A stretch of 64,000 bases of DNA, taken from contig OX359245.1 in assembly GCA_947179485.1 (NCBI GenBank), positions 30,987,067-31,051,066 of the forward strand. The letters are read 5' to 3'. This document shows, piece by piece, positions 12,333 through 25,126 of the stretch. This DNA comes from Allacma fusca. Lineage: Eukaryota > Arthropoda > Collembola > Symphypleona > Sminthuridae. Under the pieces are notes generated by a model. It was not told the origin of the DNA and did not search any database. It saw only the letters and a program-made list of their open reading frames with translations. Made by a program: the position numbers and the translations under genes. How positions within the stretch are numbered: position 1 is the first letter of the stretch; every line of letters starts with the position of its first letter.

Positions 12333-12558
12333 GATTTACGTAGCTAATATTCACAAAACATTTCATTAAATTTGTTTCAGTAGTTTTGGAGATAGCTGTC
12401 ATTTGACTTTAAGTTCGAAATTTCAAGAATTGTTTTCTCAAAAATTATCCGGCCGATTCTAATAACCAAATACGAACTCAAGCTTACGGTTTAGACAAGT
12501 AATGTCTATAAAAAATTTAATTGAAATTGGCTCAGTAATTTTTGAGATGTATCGTGCA

Positions 12559-14421
12559 GAAGGACGTATGTATAGATATACTCACAAAGGCTATTTTACT
12601 AGTGGGCTGAGGCCACCCAAAAACCCTAAAAAGATCCTATTATCCGTAACGTATACACGATATCTCCGATCGATACTTCAAACGGATTCATCGTAACGGA
12701 TGCAGACTGACACCTACCCGCATTTTTTAATTCGCATCAATAACCATTACACTGAGTTCACTCTGTTATGTACTGTATGAGAGACAGATCGTTAAACAAG
12801 GATTTTTTAACAGTAATAATTGTGACTAGAGACATGACGGGATAACTAAACTCACAGTCAACGACGCCTATTTTATGCCCATTTAGAAAAGTTCCGCATC
12901 ATGAAATTTCAGAGCCTTTTCAGTAATTATTACAGTAACAAGAAAATTTGAATACGAATTCATGTTTTTACATTACGAGTGTAATATTTCCGTAAGGAAG
13001 AAACATATGCAAATTTAACCACAGCGGAATGCTCTTTCAACTACAAAATTTAACATTGTGATAAACGGGACAGTGTAATAGACTCAGCTCACTTTACAAT
13101 TCTACATATCTCCTTTAAAAGCTGCTGCCCCTGTAGTATCACATTCCCTAACAGGATATACTGATCCTCTGAACCTGAACCTCCCGGGACAGCGTGTTTA
13201 CATGCAAGAAATTACTTACTTATTCCCCGCAACTCCCGCACATTCTCTCCTGAGGCTGAATTCCCTCAACACTGCCCTATTTTCACTTCCGACGCCTACA
13301 ATAATCCCCCCAGCCTTGTAGAAAGGGGTAATGTTTTCCCAATACCTGTACAATGTATATACTATGTATTTCATAACTATGGTAATTACTATATACTCTT
13401 ATATAATTACTAAACTCGTCACATATAGAATTTAGTGTTATTTAGTATTGACAGAGTTATGCAAAATACTTGGCCTTCGATAACAAAATACAAAATAAAA
13501 TACCTCGAGTAAAATATGGAAGATACGAAATTCAAAGTAAAATAATTACATGATGTTATTAAATTTAAAAAAGCTATACAAGCTCTGATCGTTAGTAAGC
13601 CCTGCGTTTCACCTTACGTGCATACAAAAGTGGTCACTTATTACATCATTGCAGAATTCAATAGCGTCTATCGTCGTCACTTTGAAGTTGTGGGAACATT
13701 TAATAATATTCTGCTCACATTTCAATGAAAAAAATATTTTGGAAGGTACAGATAGGAATAGTATACGAAAGTTTGTTCGTTAACACCTGCGCATAGACTC
13801 CGTGAGGCAGGGCATTTGAATGAATGAAGTTTACTATACATTAAGTACACTATAATAAAAACCTAATAGATCCACTCTTTGATGTTGGGCATTCCGAAAA
13901 TAAAAATGGAGTTCATGAGGATACTAACAAATGTACAACTGAAGCAAATTCTTGGAATTCGTACCAGGCATTACGCATTCTCAATCATTTGTTGCAACGT
14001 CAAAAGCTCGGGCTTCCATTAACAAGGCATGGGATTTCTTTGTGGAAGAATTCCTTAAAAGCACATTTGTACATCATTCAAAAAATATGTAGGAACTTTT
14101 TTACGCGTGTCTTCTACTTTCATAAATGGATTTAGTATACAGTGCATTCTTTTTTATTAGTACTCCTAGGCTCGGAGTAAAATTTGGTTCTAACAACGAG
14201 ATGATTTTGTAATGAGGTCTCAGGTTTTAGGGCAAATGGGACTATGTATAATTTAGTACCTGTAGAGACAAATGCTCTTAAAAGGACGAGTGTTTTGTAT
14301 AGTGTATTGCCCAAAGCTGATGAAAGAAACTGGGGAAACAAAAACATCCCTGGAACAGAAATGAGTAGTAAAAAAACAGGTTTCATTCAAGTCTGTCATT
14401 ATTTAAATTATTCTATTTCAG
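12559..14421. other. Non-coding spacer or intron upstream of the GPCR exons
   Basis: No exon encoding the first two transmembrane helices could be recognised. If the receptor gene extends leftward this stretch is intron. Confidence 0.5.
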
Positions 14422-16397
14422 CTTGGATCCTGGGCTGGTTCCTGTGCAAAACTGTGCCGTATGTTCAAGGCGTGACGGTCTGCGCATCTGTCTATTCCTT
14501 AGTGGCTATTTCCATGGACAGGTTTGTAATTTACAAACAGTTCAAAAATAATCAATTTGAAATGAATCTGTTCACAAGGCTAAGAAACACTGTCCTTCCA
14601 CTCTGACGAATATTCCAGACAAAATCAATACATACGTTCTTATCTCACATTAAATTTTGAATCAATTTTTTTTCTTACAGATTTTAAAATCAAATAATAA
14701 TAAGTAAATTTCAAGCAATACAAATGAAAAAAATGTCCCTGAATCTACAATGAAGGGACAATTGTGGAAAATTCCTTTTTTAGCAATTTGTGTAATTGTT
14801 AGTAAAAAGAATATTTTGCATGGCCTTTATGTCCGTAAATGATTTTTGGAAATAATTCTGACCATAATCATTTCCCAGTCCCTCTATAGCCCATATAAGA
14901 ACAAGGGACACACAAAGAAAGAATTTTTTTACACAGGAAGTTAATATTAAACTCAAACGTATCCCCATAAAATTTCCTACAAAAATTAATTACAACATTC
15001 CCAAAAAAGTTTCTAACATCCAACCAAAATGGTGACGTCAGGAATTTCTTTTTTTTTTTTTGGAATCTTTCTATATTTCACTCTTGCTCGCAAGCTAAAT
15101 TTATCCAACCTTGCTCCAGGTCTTTACCAGTCAAGTTTACACTTCTCAATCCAGACACCTATCAAATACCTCCCTGAAAAGCCCATAAAATTTCCTACTC
15201 ACCCGCATTAAAACTTTAACCCTCCAAAATTTTGCATGATAATTAAAAAATACATAAAATGAAATTCTCTAATAAAATCCCTACTTTGCTTCACATTTTT
15301 GAACCCTGTGCCCTTAAATATTGCGCCAGACCCTTGAAATAAATTTTTACAGATCTGGAAAAGAATTGTCTACAAATTGGGGGAATCAAATATGTGATAA
15401 TTTTGTATCCCTGATACATATCTACATACATATGTGGCTAGATGGAACATCCGGCTCAAAATGAGAGCAGACCAAACAGACGGATTGGTAACTCCCATCC
15501 AACTGACCCTGTCCCCACAAGAGAACCCACAAAAGAGGAGGAATTTAAAAAATTGTTCCTATTAATGGTTTCAGGTTCCTCGTGATTTGGTTCCCACTCC
15601 GGTCCCAGATTACTAAGAAGAAGGCTGTGGTCGTGATAGCGTTCATTTGGCTCTGGGCCGCTGGACTTGCCCTCCCCTGGCTCCTGTACTTTGATCTGGC
15701 TCATGCAGACTCCTCCCGCCCCTCCCTCCTCTTCTGTGTGGAGACCTGGCCTAATGGCATGGACGGGAATGCTTACTTTGTTGTGGTGAATTTAATCATG
15801 TTTTACCTCCTCCCCCTGGGAATTATCTCCCTCTGCTATTTCTTCATTTGGCTCCGAGTATGGCGACACGTCGGCCCTGAGGACTCGGAACTCTCCCGGA
15901 TGGCCCTATTACATGAGAAGTCCAAAGTGGCCCTGCTCAAAATGTTAATGGTAGTTGTGTTCGTTTTTATCGTCTGCTGGCTCCCTTTGTACGCTATATT
16001 CACCCGGCTGAAAATGTTTACTGTGGGGGCGGTGGAGAAGGAAAGGATCTCCGTCGCAATGCCCATTGCCCAATGGCTCGGAGCCTCCAACTCTTGCATC
16101 AATCCAGTCCTGTATGCTTTTTTCAATGCTCGGTTCCGCCGGGCATTCTTCAAAGTGTTCCAGGACTGCTACTGCACCTGTGAGCTCTGGGAGGATGTGA
16201 GGGAGAACTGGAGTGGGAACAAGCCCATGGGTCAACAACTCCCCCCTAAATTGATCCCATGTCGGAGGAATAGTGGGAGGAATTTTGGGAGGGAGAATCT
16301 CCCAGCTACGAAACAGCAATTGGATGCGTATGAGGAGATTGGGAAGCTCCAAGTTCGATATGATGAGAGGAAAAGTGCTGTTTATTTTAATTTGTAG
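14422..16397 (+). CDS. SIFaR: SIFamide receptor-like GPCR, 3' two coding exons (5' part not found)
   Basis: A class A (rhodopsin-like) neuropeptide receptor that would act in the plasma membrane. Two exons are seen, 14422-14521 and 15575-16397, joined by a GT-AG intron within an Arg codon ([13 protein letters not shown]). The first begins mid-codon after TTTCAG and encodes [16 protein letters not shown] and [11 protein letters not shown]: the end of TM2/ECL1 and TM3, with the conserved ECL1 Trp, the disulfide Cys and a DRF in place of DRY. The second holds TM4 to TM7: ECL2 with [18 protein letters not shown]6 CWLPLY, TM7 [11 protein letters not shown], then a cytoplasmic tail of about 80 residues ending SAVYFNL. 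ECL2 and TM3 closely resemble insect SIFamide receptors; the related NPFF-receptor group is the alternative. About 306 residues are visible. N-terminus, TM1 and most of TM2 are missing, and the preceding intron is longer than could be bridged by eye. The 1.05-kb intron carries a TIR-element copy. GC content of the exons is clearly above the flanks. Confidence 0.93.
14930..15390 (+). mobile_element. TIR-element family copy (right half) in the GPCR intron
   Basis: It shares with the 3.4-3.9 kb copy, in the same order, ACTCAAA..TATCCCCAT, GCTCC.GGTCTTT, CCCTG.AAAGCCCATAAA, CCTGTGCCCTTAAATATTG and the terminal word TTGGGGGAATCAAAT, which ends at 15390. The left terminus is not recognisable. It lies between the donor at 14522 and the acceptor before 15575, so it is spliced out. 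Confidence 0.65.
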
Positions 16398-16436
16398 TAA
16401 TAATAATAATAATAATTATTATTATTATTAAATAAT
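16398..16436. repeat. (TAA)n/(TTA)n inverted microsatellite just after the GPCR stop
   Basis: Directly after the TAG stop, about six TAA units are followed by about five TTA units. The run is therefore self-complementary and could fold into a hairpin in the start of the 3' UTR. Confidence 0.9.
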
Positions 16437-16592
16437 CCTATTCCATTTCCTCGGTCATGTCTTCTTCGTAGGATTTCCTATAACCAATGTATATAGGACA
16501 CATATCCCATAATTACAAATGTCATCTCCTCAGGTCATGCTCAGGGTTATGGGACTGTCAGAACATTTCCGCCAAGGAATGTAAATAATTTT

Positions 16593-16598
16593 AATAAA
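16593..16598 (+). terminator. Candidate polyadenylation signal of the GPCR gene
   Basis: The first canonical AATAAA downstream of the receptor stop, about 200 bp into the presumed 3' UTR. Position and sequence fit; use is not shown. Confidence 0.4.
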
Positions 16599-18015
16599 AG
16601 GGAATTTGTGTATAAAATTCCCAAGGATTATTTTCTAAAAATATAAATTGTTTTGTTTTTAAATTCCTATAGGCTGGAAATGTCATTGTACATAATTACT
16701 TGAAGGGTATGAACGTACAGGGTATTAAGTGACTGTCAAAAGGGACCCCTATATAAATTGTATAATGTGTAACTATTATTGAATTTTCTCAAAAGATTTT
16801 ATATGTTTCTTCAAAGGCGGCTGGGATCTGGAATCAAGCTGGGATTTGATTTCTGAAATTGGGTGTAAAAATAAAAGTAAGGGAATAAATTATGTAAATT
16901 GATTATTTTTGTACGAATATAAGGTTCATTTTCGTTTCAGAGATTGCTTAAAATTTTTTATTTGAATGCATATATCCGGTTTTACAATCAGACAATACAA
17001 TCCTGTAATTAACAGTGCTTTATTTTTTATATTGAATCAAATTTTTCTGTCGTTCTTCCTCTGGGAACAAATCTATGATTTTATTTAAGGCTCGATCATT
17101 TCTATTTAGTTTGGTGTATAAGGGCTGGAGAGTCTACTCAAAATTCAGTTCCGTAATCATCCGTGGAAATACATGTGTTTTACAGAATTGAGTGCATTTC
17201 TCTTGTGATGGGATTTATGAAGCTTGGGTGTGTGTGTGTTTTGAGCAAATTTTCTAATTGTGGCGTGAGTAACTGGAAATTCTCTCTTTCACATGAAGGA
17301 TCTTTTCTGGGATAGAATTTTCAACGTAATTATTATCTATACGGTAAAATAATTATAGAATTTGGAATGTGACAGCTGACGTGTCTGCTTAGACACAATG
17401 GCTACAATCAAGACATGAGGTTAGGGATTTTGGGATGGAAACCTGGAAGGAAAGAATTGGATGAGTGCAGTGGTGATATGACTATGTATATTTTGTGACT
17501 GTGAGCGTGGGAACGGATTCAGATGAGGGATTTATGTAACTTCCAATCTCAAATACATAGGATTTGCGGAGTTGCAATCAGGAGTGATGCATCACAGTGG
17601 AACTGATCCAATCAGGGAGGTTATAATTATACGTACCAAAATAATTATAGATGTACTAGAATAAATTTAAATGTAGAAATTTTAGGATGTCCCAAAAATT
17701 TTATATATAATTATTATGTATATATTTGAAGCCATCCAGAGTGCAAACTGATAATTTCAAGACCACTATTCCCCTCAGCGAATCAAACACCCAGGATTTC
17801 CTGTCGAAGGAGCACCGGAGCAAATGCAAATATTTACAAAGCTCTGCATTCGACATATAATTATGTATACATGGATTGATTCAAATCAACTAAATACATA
17901 CACCAATTAAAAGGGTTTATTATTCCAGCCCTCTGCTTACAAGCACCCTTAATATTATTAACTCGACTCGTATACACTAGAGACTTAATATGGAAATAAT
18001 TATAATTTATATACC

Positions 18016-18049
<34 letters not shown>

Positions 18050-18294
18050 ACCTACCTTATACATATCTATATTCTTGTGTCAGTTTCCCCGAACCTGGGA
18101 AATAAAATTGATTTTCCGGGATTGATGTCCCGAGATTAGAGATGATCTAGTCCTAATTATTTTTTCAGAAGCTCTGATGAATGATTTACTCCTTGGGTGT
18201 GGATGTTTTTAGGCACAGGGTACGTGATTATAAATATTTGACTTGCCCTCTAGGTCATAAGGTCATAAGGTCATATAAGGAGTGACTCATAAAA
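16599..18294. other. Non-coding spacer with an AT microsatellite
   Basis: No gene recognised. An (AT)n run lies at about 18018-18046. Confidence 0.5.
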
Positions 18295-18880
18295 TATTTG
18301 GTTTCCCAAAGTTTAGAGCAAATTTTGTTCCAGATTTTATAAAATTTAGTTCACTCATCTGGGTTAGTATTTCAGGTCACGAGGTCAAGGAACTTCAAGC
18401 AAAGTCGGTTTTTTTCAGAGTGGCAATTTTGTCATTTTTGGATTCTCTAAAACGTAAACTGAGAGGCAAGGTTCAAGTTAAGAAAAAAAGTTACTTTTGC
18501 GTAACTCTTTACAGCAATTCACAAACTTTGCCTTACATTTCGGATTCCTGGGACCCCAATATTTGTCTTGGGAAGTTGATATTAGAAGCAAACAAATTTG
18601 TATTAAATTTGTTACAACACAGCGTTTACTTTTAAAAAATATATAAATGTTGAACCGTCCGTAAAAAATTCTAGATTTCATGACCCTTGCTGTAGATGTT
18701 TTTTCGGTATAGTGTTCAAATTTCTCTGCACAGTGATTTGTGTTATAGCCTCCCTGAAAAGTCCATAAAATGTCTGCAAAATTAGCATCAAAATATTGTC
18801 TGAAAAATATTTTCTGCGAGGATAAAAATATCGAGAAAATGATACTCTGAAAAAACCCGACCTTGCTTCAATTTTAAATT
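18295..18880 (+). mobile_element. TIR-element family copy, left arm plus interior
   Basis: It starts with TTTGGTTTCCCAAAGTTTAG, a diverged form of the family terminus, then CAAATTTTGTTCCAGATTTT, GGGTTAGTATTTCAGGTCAC and GAGGTCAAGGAAC. The last is the inverse of the right-arm GACCTTGTG block, so the inverted arms are much longer than the 20-bp ends. Further in come CCCTGAAAAGTCCATAAAAT and TTCTGCGAGGATAAAAA, also present in the 3.6-3.8 kb copy. The right terminus is lost. Confidence 0.62.
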
Positions 18881-18907
18881 TGGCTTGCAATTTCTCGAAG
18901 CATATTT

Positions 18908-18985
18908 ACCATGCATTTACATGCATCCTTTACATGCATCCTTTACATGCATCATTTACATGCAACCTTTTATATGCATTATTTA
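18908..18985. repeat. 13-bp minisatellite
   Basis: About five to six imperfect copies of CATGCATCCTTTA. Small and diverged at the right end. Confidence 0.8.
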
Positions 18986-21900
18986 CATACAGCTAGAACT
19001 TTTACATTTCAGAAATCGCCCAAGGGCAAAAGAACGAAAATATATATAAAATTCTGGCTTGTAATTTACTTCTCCTCCTTCAATGTCTATATTTGAATGC
19101 AGACGCTTTGCATCGCTAACATTCCTCACGTCTTCGTTCCAGGAAATTGTTCTCCGCAGAGATTTTATTGCACATTGCTCGGGTCGTCGGGTCAACGGGT
19201 GCGGATGAAAACTGAATCCCCTGAGCCTTCCCTTGTTACAGATTTACTACAACAACGAGCATTTCTCTCAATAGAGGATGAACACATTTGAACTCAATCT
19301 CACTTGAGGACCACAATAGCTTCTTGTCATACATGTACAAATTCCATTACAAGATTCTTTCAGGACTCTTCCTAGAGTTCGTTGGGTACGAGTCAATGTT
19401 TTTAAATTGTTAAACTCCTCCCATACCACTGAATTTCCTGTACTCTATATTCATCGATGTTTTATGAGTGAGAAGATCAAAAATGTAGAACATTTCAGAT
19501 GACTCCATCACATCAATGTATGTATTGCCATGTAATACACCCCCTTTACTGCAAATAACAAATTATGTAGGAGCCAAAATCCGATCCGGTACTTCATCAG
19601 GGAGATTATAGGAATTAAAACCTATAGCCTCTACATATTTTATACATTCCAGGGAGGACATACCATATTTTCTGGAGCACATACTACATCCGAATCCAAT
19701 GCAAGGAATACCGGGGTGAAAGTAATGTCAAGAATTTTACTCCCACGGAATTAGCCCATAGCTAAAAACAGTACTTATTTCCCATTCATACACGTTCCAT
19801 TGATGCACGGACTCACAATAATATATAAAATATGTATATCTACGCCAAATACAAAATACCTACTAATATAATCCATGGATTCAAAGATGGAGAAAATTAT
19901 ATGCAATCAAACTGACGGGACAGGATCCACACAGGACTCAGAATCAGTAATATTTTCAACAGCCCATAAATATTTTCCTTAAAAAAGCAAAGCCTCTGAA
20001 AAGCTCTAAATTTAAAATGAGTCAAAATTAGTAATAAAATTAAATACAAGAATATTTACTTATACCATAAGTACAATTCCCACTGATTGTAATGTAACAG
20101 CTTTATCACAGCTTTATTAACATATGATTGTAAAATTCCAACTTTAGGTTGAATCTTTTTCTGAATCTCCCACAGAATTCTCGGGTTCAAAAGTTAACTC
20201 TCCCTCCCCTAATTTCCATCCCAAACTTTAATACAAATTTCAGGTCACGACTTGGACTGAATGTAACTTTGAACTCCTGACTTACCTCCATGAATCCGAC
20301 AATCCTAGTATCAATTTACTCTAAAACTGAGTACGATTCAAGTAGAGTTGACTTCAAGTGGAGAAAAGTTTGTTCACAGAAATGTTCCAATGAGGAGTCC
20401 AACACAGAGTTTAGAAATATTTCTAAACCTTTATGGACTACGTGACATGAGCAGGGCTGAGCTAATGTATTTGGGACGTATGTACATACATATGTACATA
20501 CACAGGCTCATGCTTCCTGTGTGAGTCCCTATTGGCTCCCGAACATCATTACTTCTCAATTAGTGGGGCAGCTTTCGTTAAAATTTCGGAGGGGAGCAGA
20601 GCTTTGCGACCTGAATGACAAGATTTGAGTTTCTCAATGATAGTCATGTTCCTCGAATAATTTCCCCTCTGCTTTGAAACTATACTGTAGGAATTACATT
20701 CATACATAGAATTTATAGTAGTATCCAAAATAATCCCTTTTTGTACAAAACACTGTATAGTTATGCGGGTGGGGCCCAAATAAAACTTGGCGGGGTTACG
20801 TTCTCAAACGTGCTCTCATTTACAGTTTATAACTTCCAAAGACAAAAAGGAGTCATGACAAATTGTCGGTGTGTTCAGGATTCCTGGGAACTGGAGAACA
20901 ATCTCGATCCAATTAAACCTCCCGTCAACACTTCCAAAAGCTTTCACCTGCTCCCTGAGAAAATCCTTGGGAGAAAGGCTTGACATCAAAAGTAATGGGA
21001 TTATTTTGCATTGTACAGTAAATTACTGCAGAGTCCCTCCCTCTAAACTTTTTCCAAAAACATGTCAAAATCCCTTACATTTTATAATAAGGAAGTTCTA
21101 TTCCTTCAGTATTAGGGAAATGATTGAAGAGGGAAAAAAGAATAGGATGGAAGTGTTTATGTTATATACATATCTATATTTATATATTTATGCATATGTA
21201 TATAATTACTTGAGGGAGTTTAAATGACTGACGGGATTTTCCGCTCTTTCAACCCTTTCTTGTCCCAAGATGAGTGACAATGCTTGCTCATTATAGTACC
21301 GAAGGAAAAAAAAAAGAGCCACAAGAGACAAATGGGGCCGGGCGGAAGGAAAACTTTTTTTCAGCTCAGACCTTCCCGACAGACTTCTGATTTGCATTCA
21401 TACAAGTGTGTGCTCCCTCAAATGGAGTCGGAATTCAAATTTTTATAGATGCACAGGAGCCTATACAAAATGATCCGTCATTTTACTCTCACACAGGAAA
21501 GTATAAGACAATTTCCCTTTAAAGATATATGTACATATGTACATATGTAGTGATGAGGGAATTCAAAACTGGAAATGAAATTATGCTGATTTCACTTGCG
21601 AATCCATGTCTGTGAAAATCGAGCCCCGGGATCGATTTTGAAGTAAACTGTTCTTACTGGAGCTACATATGTATTTAGATGTGGGAGATACGAAGAGTGT
21701 TTCTATCTGTAGTGCTCGAGGGTTGAGGTCCAAATTCGGATAGAATATCTATCTGTATCGGGAAATCTCTCTCTCTCTCTTCTGTGTTGGTAATGTTCCA
21801 CATTTCCGAAGAAACCCTCTTGATTTACCTTGGAGCAATTATGTTCCTAGTTTCATTCAAGATATAGATACATAAGTGAAATACTCAAGTAGAAGATATA

Positions 21901-24900
21901 TCTAGTACATTTGAAGGATGATTTGATGCGCAAATAATATGTAATTGCTTTTAGGCAATTTTGAGTGTTTGCATTTCACAAGATTGAATTAAACCTACAC
22001 ATCTGGAAAATTGTTTGAGAGTCAAAGTATATAAGTATATAGACTTGTGGAGCATGGGGCATTCCACATCAAACTGGGATTGCTACTTACAACTATTACT
22101 GTTTATTTATTATTTACCGGATGTCCCTAGATTTTTTCCTGTACTTGAGAAAGGCACAATTTATTGAGTGTATAGGGTGCGGTCCATTTATTAAAAATTG
22201 TTCAAAATATTACTGTGGATAGTTTCCAAACTTACGAATTTCATTCCTGCAGGGGATGCAAACTCAGTTGATGAATCTGGAACGTATTGAATGTGTGGGA
22301 AGGAAATAATCAACAATTTATGAAATGGCACACTCAACACTTGACAATCTCAAGTTTCAAATGAACACTGTACAGGGTAACAAGACGTCTTTACACATTG
22401 GTAGCTCTGATGTACTATAAGAGAAGACCAATATGACTGGTATTTAAATTACAACTAGCAATCGTGTTTAATCTCATGACATTAATATATAAGCACTTAG
22501 AAAACAATTTGGTTACGGCAGAGCTTCATTGCCTTTCTAATAATTGCAAGCTTTCCTAGGAATCAGAGCTATGCACATATCCCTGTGTTATCACCCGCAA
22601 GTTTTAGACTGACGAGTCTTGTCCTGGAGGTTTTCCTTTTATAGTTTCTGAAGGCTTGAAGACTATAGTTGAATTAATTTAACCAATAGTAAATCTTTGA
22701 CAAAACCCAGCCTAACAATAGTTAATAAATTAAATTACAATCAGCATACTTAACCGTTACTTGTCCAAGACGAAAAGTCACAACATTATCAATTATGTTA
22801 CAGCACTTTAAAATTGACTTTTTTCTATATTGAGCAAATCCGGAATGTATAATTGAATTCAATGCCTATACATTGAATAGAAAGAAGTATTGTTTAGTCT
22901 GCGACTATTGAGAGTATCATTAGGTTGTACTCATAATATCTTTTGTGAACAAGGATTTTTACATTCTTTTACCTTTTTTGGCGGGATTTTCAAATTTGTT
23001 GTGTTTCAGGGAAATTTGATAAGAAAACAGGGATTTTCAGATTGGTTGACCATATTTGGCAGGGATTTGACATCTTACAGGTAAATTATTTTTGCCAACA
23101 GGGATTTTGAAAATCTTTGACATTATTAAATAAATCGGACATATGTACTTCCCGATGCATTTGCTTCCACTTCCCATTCCCACAGTGTAGAGTTCGCTTG
23201 TTATCAGCGCTTATAAGGATTTAAGAGAATCTTACGAAGAGTCAAATTTTACAGCTTTTGAGGGTCTCTCATATAACAAATATGAACATTTCCTTTGAAC
23301 CAATCCGAACACTTACAAGCTGTCAATAAGTGACTTCCCATTTCTCTAAGCCACTTCGCCACCCGAAACTTTGGCTGTTTGACGGTTGTTATGAAACAAT
23401 GTGGAAGCATTATATCAGATCCTCTGTTGTTTTTCTTTTTGTCCTTCTACCACTTTGCTGTTGCACGAGGTAAATGTCATTTCAATTAAACCTTCAAAGA
23501 TACTCCTAGATGAAATAATGCACTCTTCAACATGTGAGTTGTAATCACTTTCGGTATGTCAAAGCCCTTCCAATTTTCCAATCTTTCCATCAAAGGCAGT
23601 TATGAGTGGCTAAATTCTCTCGGATGTATTCTGGAAGTATAATTAGGAACATGCCCATATGTAATTACTTCAGTGAACTTTAATTGGGGAAGGCAAAGTT
23701 AGATGGTGAGGTTTGGTAAGGTAATACTACAAAAATAGGGTCCGTCAGACAAGTGTTTTAGAGGTAACAAGTGAAATTGCAGTTATTCCCTAAAAGTAGT
23801 GTTAGGGGTCTGAGTTGAGTGGAAATAACGTACTATGAATTCAATCAAGTTTACTTTTAGTTCCTCAAATGTTAAAGAGATTTTATTTAAGTTTTGACAA
23901 ATACAAAAATGGAACTTAATATTATCTTTGTTTGATTTTCTAAAATATAAGTTAATACTGAGATTTAATTCTAATTATAAATATTAATTCAAAGAAGACC
24001 TTATCTAGATCTAAATACAAAGTTTATAAAGTTTAAAAAGTTCAAGTGTAATTCCTATTACAAGTTATCAAAGGGTTACCCAAAAGGCTTCCCAAAATTC
24101 CTATCAAAATTCTAAATGTTTTCTCGAAATTTCTCAATACCATCCACCAGCCTGAAGACTGTGGTAAAATTCCTTCCACTTCTGAGAGTAAAGGCTATCT
24201 TCCAGAAAAGCTACTAGATTCTGAGAGTCTTTCAAAAAGGAAAGTAAAAACGGAGAAAACCGAAACCCGATTGCTATACGAAGAGAGAGTCCAAGAGGAC
24301 TGCGTTACGGATCGGTGTGTTCAGATCGACTGTGAATCTGTAAGATTTTCCAGGGGTATTTATACTCGGCCGCAACCGTACTCTGAAAATCCAGAAGTTA
24401 ATTGGATAGTTTTTAAGACCGGACTATCTGGCCGAAACCACGTTCCAACCCCGCCAGCCTGGCGCCGGTTTTAGATTGCTTTACATTTAAACACATGGCA
24501 ATACATACATAGGCAATCTCAACATCAATTACTTTTCAAATCTTAAGTCTTATCATAGCTTATTTGTATTACGGTCGTAAAGACCGAGCCAGTTATTTGA
24601 GGCATCCAATTATTTAGAAGGAATTTTATAACATTCATAAACTTAGATTTTTGCCTTAGAATCAATCCTTGTTCTCCCTGGGAAAACGTCTTACACTCTA
24701 AAAGACAATAGTCTGAAGCTTATTACGCACTAATAAATTATATACTTAAACATCTTACGCATGGAGAGATTTCCCTCCTCTTCCCATCCGCTCGGACTGA
24801 GAGGAGTAAAAGGGTAATTTCTACACACACAGAGAAGGACTTTTCCAACTCTGGACAATTTTATTAAAGCCAACGGCCAGCAAGCTTATACACGTACCAC

Positions 24901-25126
24901 TCACTTTTACACATTCCTATGTTCATTCATACTTCATACTTTTACTCTCTATTCTTATTTGTATCCTTTTAGTTTTATTATTATACATTACATTAATTCT
25001 CTATTCTAACATGTGCGTATCAATGGTTTATTCTAACTCTAAAAAGAGCGTATCAGTAGCCACTACTGTAAATAGCGAGCTATGAGACTTCATTTACCAT
25101 AAGGTCACGTGGCAATACATAACAAT
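18986..25126. other. Six kilobases without a supported gene
   Basis: Only short frames, none with a recognisable domain. Contents seen: a (CT)n run near 21765-21780; repeated ACATATGTAC palindromes near 20485 and 21530; and a less AT-rich patch at 24240-24480 with a TATTTATA word, which may be an old repeat but has no defined ends. Two similar words, ACATGGCAATACATACA near 24495 and CACGTGGCAATACATAACA ending near 25123, lie about 610 bp apart. Confidence 0.45.

Larger units (their letters stand above)
12030..12558. repeat. Diverged tandem duplication of about 120 bp, first unit split by a hAT MITE
   Basis: Unit A is 12030-12087 plus 12341-12402; unit B is about 12435-12558. Both start near TCGAGAAAA/TCTCAAAAA, share a C.GGC.GATT. 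word, then TTACG.TTTA, TAAT, ATTT.ATT and a closing CAGTA.TTTT.GAGAT. Similarity is moderate, so the duplication is old. Unit A aligns to unit B only when the MITE and one copy of its 8-bp target duplication are removed. The host sequence may itself be an old dispersed repeat. Confidence 0.65.

Noticed and set aside
14244-14421. Apparent start Met and 59 residues ahead of the TM3 exon of the receptor
   Set aside because: This part has no receptor similarity and lies before a good acceptor (TTCTATTTCAG). The exon begins mid-codon, so it is intron read-through.
22080-22450. Mariner-like remnant suggested by GGGTGCGGTCCATTTATTAA
   Set aside because: Only one end-like word was seen, with no inverted partner and no TA duplication.
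23700-25126. Possible solo LTR or other retroelement fossil
   Set aside because: No paired ends, target duplication or primer-binding site could be defined, and no element proteins are visible. Only a composition change and one short direct repeat support it.
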